Shown here: positions 24,401 to 33,400 of the stretch, one piece after another | Layout of the letters: every line of letters begins with the position of its first letter | How positions within the stretch are numbered: the stretch's first letter is position 1 | DNA from: Spisula solida | Lineage: Eukaryota > Mollusca > Bivalvia > Venerida > Mactridae | Assembly (NCBI GenBank): GCA_947247005.1 | Contig: OX365945.1 | Coordinates: 41,036,551-41,100,550 of the forward strand | Direction of reading: 5' to 3' | Length of the DNA: 64,000 bases | The notes under the pieces: generated by a model | What the model saw: the letters and a program-made list of their open reading frames with translations, nothing else | What the model was told of the DNA's origin: nothing | Database searches by the model: none | Position numbers and translations under genes: made by a program

Positions 24401-27400
24401 GGAACACCACTGAAACAATGGAACACCACTGACACAATGGAACACCACTGACACATTGGAATACCACTGACACAATGGAACACCACTGACACATTGGAAT
24501 ACCACTGACACAATGGAATACCACTGACACAATGGAACACCACTGACACATTGGAATACCACTGACACAATGGAATACCACTGACACAATGGAACACCAC
24601 TGACAGATTAAATATATAACATTTGCACAGAGATCACGCATATAACGTACACACAGAGATCAAATATAAACAAGAGATGTTTGTAAACCATGAATGCCCC
24701 CATGACAGCCCAATAGTCAGAAATGGTAAAGGTCACAGTGACATTTGACCTACTGACCCCAAAATCAAGAGGTCACCTACTGTTGATGATCAACCTTCAT
24801 GTAAAGTTTGAAGATCCTAGGGAAAAGCGTTCTTGTTATTGAACGCAAACCATTTGGTCTACCAACCGACAGGCAGACCGACCGACTGGTGCAAAGCATT
24901 ATACCCCCTCATCAAAGATGGGAGGAACAAATATAGAGAGGTAGTTTGACATACCTTGATCTGAACCTAAGAATTTACATTCAGGTAACATTCTCGGGTG
25001 TGATGGATCTACAGTAATCTGTACAGATACTCCAGCGCCTGTAACACACAATAATATGTACAACATGGGAATACAAGATGAGTCCTCCAACAGCATACTC
25101 CACTATTCTCAGTGACATGCTTGAATGTTGAAAATATTTGAGGTTGTACCTTTAACATGGAATTCTAAGTCGTAAAAGGGAAGATAGTTTAGACGAAATG
25201 CTTGACTCCTGAGTAGTGGTTTGGGGCCATGGTGGTGAACAAGTATGCAAACTATCAAAGCAATATGTCAATGAAGTTTGAAAATATTTGAAGTGGTACC
25301 TAAATTTTAACATGGCTTTCTAAGGCAAAAAGGTGAGATAATCTGAACACAAATACTTGACAGAGTTACCAACTCCTGTGCAGGGGTTGGGGCCATGATG
25401 ATGAACAAGTTTGCAAAATATCAAAGCAATATGTCTATGCATTTTGAAAATATTTGAAGTTGTACCTGAACTTTAACATAGTAACTAAACTAACATATAT
25501 TGCTTTGATGAAAATGGGGCATAATTAATTATGCAAGGAATCAAAGTAATATGTTAATGGACTTTGAAGTTGTACCTGAACATTAACATTAGCATTACGC
25601 CAACGCGCTTGCCGTCTGTCGTCTAATATGACGACCCAGGTTCAAATACGGGTTGAGGCACTCATATGCCTGCCATATTTCAGCAGAAAGCTGACTGGCA
25701 AATAAAGGCTATGCTCTGCTCGGCACTTACTGATAGCAATTCTTCTATGTTTGGCAGAGAAGGCTGGTTTCTCAGGTTCCAACACCCATGTATTGGTATC
25801 TATTTCTGCCAAAACATCCCAGAATTCCTGACACGTATCTATGGCAACCATAAACTGTTTATATGCATATATCAAATCACTCTGAAAATATATATAAAAC
25901 AATATTGATTTCTTACAAAATGTGTGTAAGGGGTCACATGAATCAGCTGCCACAGTTCTTAAGCTGATATTATTACTTTTACTACTTGACTATTAAGTCA
26001 CTTTGGAAGTGACCAAATATGCCATAAATACACCACAGGCTAACAATAGTTTAAAAACTTTCAGGGGAATATCTGTTGAAGATGGTATTCAATAATATGT
26101 AAGCAAAAAACATTCACCTTGGCATTCCAATGAAGGTCAAACTTAACAGGAAGTTCCACAGAACATTTTGGTGCCTCATCAGGATACTGAAATAAAGTAT
26201 ACAAAACATTACCAACCAAACATCCAGTTAAAGTGAAGGTGAATAACATTTTAGGGTTTCAAACTTAATAGTAATAAAGCAATAGTTTGAGCGTATACTG
26301 GGATTTGAACCCCTACTTGATGGCACCATCACCTAACAATGTGAAGTACGAAGGCATTAGACCATTCTTCAGTGTTTGAAATTAAAGTGCAATATAGTTT
26401 GTTCAAATTGTGTAGTCATATTAAACTAAAAAGAGATGTTTGTAAAACATGTATGCCCCCATGGAAGCCCAATAGTCAGAAATGGTACAGGTCACAGTGA
26501 CCTTAACGTTATCAAGCTATACATACATGAGATCTTAGTGTTTTGGATAGTACATGTAAAAGTGACGCATACCTCTGATGTAGTACATAACTTCATCACA
26601 TGACTTCTACCCACTTTATCACAATACAATAAATGTAGCTGAGTAAATACAGGATCTACAAACATCAATCTGTAATAAACATGTACATGTATCTGTAATA
26701 CATATACATAAACATTTATCTGAAATAAACATGTACATAAATGTTTATCTGAAATAAACAAGTACATAAATGTTTACCTGTAATAAAAATGTGCATAAAC
26801 ATTTATTTGTAATAAACTGGTTCATAAACATATTTATTTCTGTATAAACATAAATATGTAATAAGCATGTAAATACATATAAATGTAATAAACATAAATA
26901 TGTAATAAACTATGTAATAAACATGAACATAAATAAGTAATAAGCATGTACAGGATGTCCCAAAAAACGGGGACCTAGGTAAAATATTTTAACTTTTTCT
27001 CTTTTATCAATATCACCGTATCAAAACATTAAGAGAAGAACATAGTTCAAACTACCAGCATCATAATTTTGATTATTTAGTCCAATACCCAAAGTTATCT
27101 CCCCTGTTTTCAATCACATTTGTCAGTATATTAGCATACAGAGAACAAGGAATTTCAGTGTTCATAGAGATATATTTCCATGCTGACCACAAACATCATC
27201 TCAGGAGTTCCATAGTTACGGATTCTGGATCTGCATAGACCTGTTCATTATGTATGATACACTGATTCACTATGTGACTCAATTTTGAGCTTTATCTAGG
27301 CCATTGGGCCTTTGATATGAGATCAAATGTCAGTACTTCCTCAGAACATAATCCTGTTTTTGCTGCTGACTTGCAGTAAGAAGAGGTTTCTGTTATCTTA

Positions 27401-30400
27401 TAAATGGTAACACACAAAATGACTCTGATACTTATATAAGAGCTATAACATTTCACCTTTTTACCTTTTGAAGCTTGTCCGCTCCCTTATGTTTAGTAAA
27501 CTCACCACTTTCTCCTCCCTTTCACTATGTCATCTCAAGTTTTTTCACAAGACTTTCATCACTACTTTGACTTCAAAACCTTGTTTTCTCAAAATGAGCG
27601 GCTGTACACCAATGTCCTTACTAATGATGTCATTTTCAAGCGAGTCAGCAAAAACAACGTAAAATGATGCCATGGTTAAGATTATGACGTCACGCAACTC
27701 CAGGTAATACGGCATTACACAAGCAACTTGAGGTAATATGGCATTACACAAGCAACTCGAGCTAATACATTACACAAGCAACTCCAGGTAATACGGCATT
27801 ACACAAGCAACTCAAGGTAATACGGCATTACACAAGCAACTTGAGGTAATATGGCATTACACAAGCAACTTGAGGTAATATGGCATTACACAAGCAACTT
27901 GAGGTAATATGGCATTACACAAGCAACTTGAGGTAATATGGCATTACACAAGCAACTCGAGGTAATACGGCATTACACAAGCAACTCGAGGTAATATGGC
28001 ATTACACAAGCAACTTGAGGTAATACAGCATTACACAAGAAACTCGAGGTAATATGGCATTACACAAGCAACTCGAGGTAATACGGCATTACACAAGCAA
28101 CTCGAGGTAATATGGCATTACACATCCAACTCAAGGTAATACAGCATTACACAAGCAACTCGAGGTTATGGCATTACACAAGCAACTCGAGGTAATATGG
28201 CATTACACAAGCAACTTGAGGTAATACAGCATTACACAAGAAACTCGAGGTAATATGGCATTACACAAGCAACTCGAGGTAATACGACATTACACAAGCA
28301 ACTCAAGGTAATACATTACACAAGCAACTCCAGGTAATACGGCATTACACAAGCAACTCCAGGAAATATGGCATTACACAAGCAACTCGAGGTAATATGG
28401 CATTACACAAGCAACTCGAGGTAATATGGCATTACACAAGCAACTCGAGGTAATACGGCATTACACAAGCAACTCGAGGTTATACGGCATAACACAAGCA
28501 ACTCGAGGTAATACGGCATTACACAAGCAACTCGAGGTAATACGGCATTACACAAGCAACTCGAGGTAATATGGCATTACACAAGCAACTCGAGGTAATA
28601 CGGCATTACACAAGCAACTCGAGGTAATACGGCATTACACAAGCAACTCGAGGTGACCCAACAGATCCACAAACTATGTGATATCCTGTATATATCAAGA
28701 GGATGATTTAAGTATATCAGGGTGTGTAAAATGTGATAAACAGAAACCAGTCACAGATTGACAATAAACTGGAAAACAATCAAACTGATACCTTGTTATA
28801 CTTACAGCAATCATTTGAAACTCTTTAATAAAGGACACAAGACTACCACATTGCTTCAGTCTCTAAAATAACAATAACAATAAAGTACATCAAGTTTTCC
28901 CAAGGCACATGAACAAGTAAATTTAGATCGATCAATTTCAACATCAAAATGCCCAATGGATTTACACATTGTTGAGCGCACTTCAAGTGAAGACACTGAA
29001 GACACAGCCTGTTGTTGTTATTCAGCATAGTTTAACAGAGTAATTCATTCTGAACTATGATCTAGGTTGCACAGTTGCAGAGTGGATAACACTCTTGAGG
29101 GGCTGCAGATCATTGGATGATTCATTCTGATCTGTGAGTCGCCTATGATTCACAAATCAAACTGCGATTTTTTTTTACAAATCTAAAATAGAAAAGGACT
29201 TTCATAGAGACAATTTACTTTAAAATAGAAAAGGACTTTCACAGAGACAATTTACTTTAAAATAGAAAACAACTTTCATAGAGGCAATTTACTTTAAAAT
29301 AGAAAAGGACTTTCATAGAGACAATTTACTTTAAAATAGAAAAGGACTTTCATAAAGACAATTTACTTTATGTTCTGGAAATAAAACAAGAAATATCACT
29401 GAATGTGATGAATACCCCCAGTTACTGATTGACACAGTCACTTAAATGTACTCTGACAAACAACTAGACTTAGTAAAGATCATTCATGCAAAGTTTCATT
29501 GAAATCCAATCATTAGTAACAGAGAAATAGTATGGACAAAATTTATAAAGTTAAAGGGCCATTACTCCCTTAAAATTAATCCGACCAATGTGTGCCGAGG
29601 ATATGCACAACTTGACTTGGTACTGATCATTCATGCAAAGTTTCATTCAAATCCGACCATTGGTAACAGAGAAATAGCGCGGACAAAATTTACAAGTGTA
29701 AAAAACCAAAGGGCCATAACTCCCTTAAAATTGATCTGACCAGCGTGTGCCAACGATATGCACAACTAGACTTGGTACTAATCAGTCATGCAAAGTTTCG
29801 ATAAAATCCGACCAAAGGTTACAGAGAAATAGCGCAGACAAAATTTGCACAAACCAACCGATCAACCAACAGACCAACCATCCTCAGGCATGACTCCAAT
29901 ATAGCCCCCATATACTAAGTATCTGGGGGTATAAAAACATATAATTATTATTATGTAGGATGTGAAGCACTAATGAAAGTGTGTATACAGTCAGATCTCG
30001 TTATAATGACATCCGATATACTGACAAATTCATTATACCGACATCATATTTGGGGACAAAAGTATTAAAATGTTCTTTGTATCAATTCAGTATACCGACA
30101 TATTCGTTATAACGACATTTTTCTTGGAAACAAACAGCGTCGTTGTATCGAGATCTGACTGTACTTTGTTTCTGCACATGTTTCAGTAAGGAACATAAAG
30201 TGCATATCTATATGATTATCTATTCTGAGTAACTTATTTTAAGGAAAATTTGTATAAAATACATTATAAATACACCACATAGCTATCCAACAATATTGGT
30301 GATGACACATATTTTACCCAAAATATAGGCTGATACATGACAACTGGGTACTCACAGCAGCTCTAGTTCTCCGCTACCTTGTTGGAATCCCAAACGGAGA

Positions 30401-33400
30401 TAAGCTGGCAAGTAATCAAGAGGTAGACTTGCGTGTATCGGTGAAACACACCAGGCATCTTAAAGAACCAAAAAGTGGATTCAGAAAGTGCTAGGGTATC
30501 ACACCCTGATTCCTTGTAGCACACACCTGTTCGTCACCCTAATTCTAGAAGCGTATAACTTTATTTTTTCAGTTTTGAGAAATCACGTTTAAAGATAAAG
30601 TTGAACTCAGTGAGTTAAATGTTTGTGGTACCGAAATTTATCCTCTTCATCTTAGAACTACGTGCATATCAGTAAGTGCATCTTGTAGAGTGTTTCCGAC
30701 ATCAAGAACTCCATTTTGCCAAAAATGAAGTTATATGCTTCTGGAAATGAGGTGTCGTGCTGTCCCACCCCTCCCTGTCTGAGGTCAAAGGCCAATCTGG
30801 CGCTAAGAAACGAATGACCATGCACTAACGACCGTCTCAGTCTATCATAAACTACAAGAATGTTAATCTTTCACAACCTGATCATGCATTAGATACCTGA
30901 GATATAATAGTTTTGAAATTTCCAATCAATTTCTGGAGTTTACAATCACAGTTTATTGAAGCATCTTCCAACTTTCCAGCTGCAGGCAATCTGATTTCAA
31001 GTTTATACTGCTCATTCTGAAATAACAAAATCACAACTAGGCATTATTTCTGACCATTGTCCGGTACCCACTACTGCCCACTGTGTGGTGTTTAATTAAA
31101 GAAGATCGAGTGAGCATTTTGATTAACTGCATTTTGAGTGTAATTCATGGCACTACAGTGGAACCCGGTTATAACGACATCCTAGGGACCCTGAACTTTA
31201 TTTTGCTATATCTGAATGTCTCTATATCAGTACAACGAAATTTCTTTATATAATTATATTCGGATGTATTTCTCCTTTTGCACAAAGAGGGGTCCCATAT
31301 CCATATACACTGTGTATTTGATCTTGCTACCTAGTTATTGACACTATATGACACAATATTAGAACTGGACCTTGATTTTGTGAAGATGGTCATTATGATA
31401 AATTTCTTAAGGATTTGGCCGAAATAATGACCTCTATCGTGTTCACAAGGTTTTTCTATTATTTGACCTTGTGATCATGTAATTCATGACATCCAATGAC
31501 CCAAAATCTAACTTGATCTTGATTTTTGAAGATAATTATTGAGACCAAGTTTATAAAGATTAGCACAAAATTGTGGCACTTCGAGTGTTCACAAGCAATT
31601 GTAAACCGAATGACTAAGAGCGATCACAAAAGCTCACAAAGGTTTATAAACATGCATATCCATAAGTCAAGCTACCTAACTGTGCATTGTTTACTGGTAC
31701 AATGTATATGTCTGAAAAGACCCATAAAAGACAATAAAATTTATTCTATAACATGCATTACTCAACTATTATTATGTAAATCCTGTGTCACATCAGCCTT
31801 GCAACAACCATACACCTGTCTACAATCACTTATTGAGGCACCATCCTACGACAACTGAACAAAATAGTTGTGCAGCAAGATGAACACAAAGTGGCAATCC
31901 AAATTCTCGATATGTCGACTTTGTCTGCATTTTGCTTGTAATTTACCGTTACAGCAATATTTCATGCAACGTATGGAACCTCGAACAGCAGTCTTGTGAT
32001 GTCTACAACCTGTCCGGGGAACCACCGTATATTAGCAATGAGCAGCAGTCTTGTGATGTCTACAACCTGTCTTGGGAACCGCCATATATTAGCAATGAGC
32101 AGCAGTCTTGTGATGTCTACAACCTGTCCGGGGAACCTCCGTATATTAGCAATGAGCAGCAGTCTTGTGATGTCTACAACCTGTCCGGGGAACCTCCATA
32201 TATTAGCAATGAGCAGCAGTCTTGTGATGTCTACAACCTGTCCGGGGAACCTCCGTATATTAGCAATGAGCAGCAGTCTTGTGATGTCTACAACCTGTCC
32301 GGGGAACCGCCGTATATTAGCAATGAGCAGCAGTCTTGTGATGTCTACAACCTGTCCGGGGAACCGCCGTATATTAGCAATGAGCAGCAGTCTTGTGATG
32401 TCTACAACCTGTCCGGAGAACCGCCGTATATTAGCATTGGTCAGCAGTCTTGTGATGTCTACAACCTGTCCGGGGAACCGCCGTATATTAGCATTGGTCA
32501 GCAGTCTTGTGATGTCAACAACCTGTCCGGGGAACCGCCGTATATTAGCATTGGTCAGCAGTCTTGTGATGTCTACAACCTGTCCGAGGAACCGCCGTAT
32601 ATTAGCATTGGTCAGCAGTCTTGTGATGTCTACAACCTGTCCGGGGAACCGCCGTATATTAGCATTGGTCAGCAGTCTTGTGATGTCTACAACCTGTCCG
32701 GGGAACCGCCGTATATTAGCATTGGTCAGCAGTCTTGTGATGTCTACAACCTGTCCGGGGAACCGTCATATATTAGCAATGGTCAGCAGTCTTGTGATGT
32801 CTGCAATCTGTCCGGAGAACCGCCATTTTGTCTGCAGCCTGAATGTTATTTTGTTTTTATTTTTGGGAGTAATTATTTGTGCAACGCAAAAATGGTACGA
32901 CTGATGGGACACAGGCTTAATAAACCCTAAAGCCAGTACTAGAAGGTGCAGACATTAGTGGAACTATCTACAACAACTTACACATATATGGATAAAGCCA
33001 TTATAATGACGTCCACATGTATCTTGAGGAATCAAGAACGGGAAATCTGTCAACATATCCATGTTCCCTATCACAATCACCTACTATGATTTAGGACAGT
33101 TTAAGGACATATCATGATGAAGCACTGAAATAAGAAAAACAGCTATATTCAACATGTACGTGGGTCATTCAATAAATTCGTAGACTGTGTTAATCATTTA
33201 AACATCTGATGACTCAGAGAAAAACAAACTACATCACGTTTAACAACAGCCTTTCGGACACAAGTGCTGAAAATATTGAGTAAAACAACGCTTTTTTAAA
33301 GAAAATATGGCTAAAATATAAATATCACCATACCAGTACCACCACACACCGCAATTTATTATCTGACGTCAGCGACGTAATTGACGTTTTGCTGTTTCTC

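Noticed and set aside
24135..24641. Three overlapping Cys/Trp-rich minus-strand frames resembling a repeat protein
   Set aside because: Each is a different phase of the same 19-bp array (19 is not divisible by three, so all phases give the same peptide).
27463..27545. Candidate for the missing FANCL exon (minus strand, donor after TTCAAAAG)
   Set aside because: Length and end phase fit, but the peptide lacks the conserved GWDK and the acceptor is purine-rich.
27545..27751. Minus-strand open frame of 68 codons
   Set aside because: Partly inside the 29-bp array; the remainder has no family features.
27695..28655. CRISPR-like regular array
   Set aside because: Head-to-tail units without spacers, in an animal genome; a minisatellite. 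The same holds for the 43-bp and 29-bp arrays in GCH1 intron 1.
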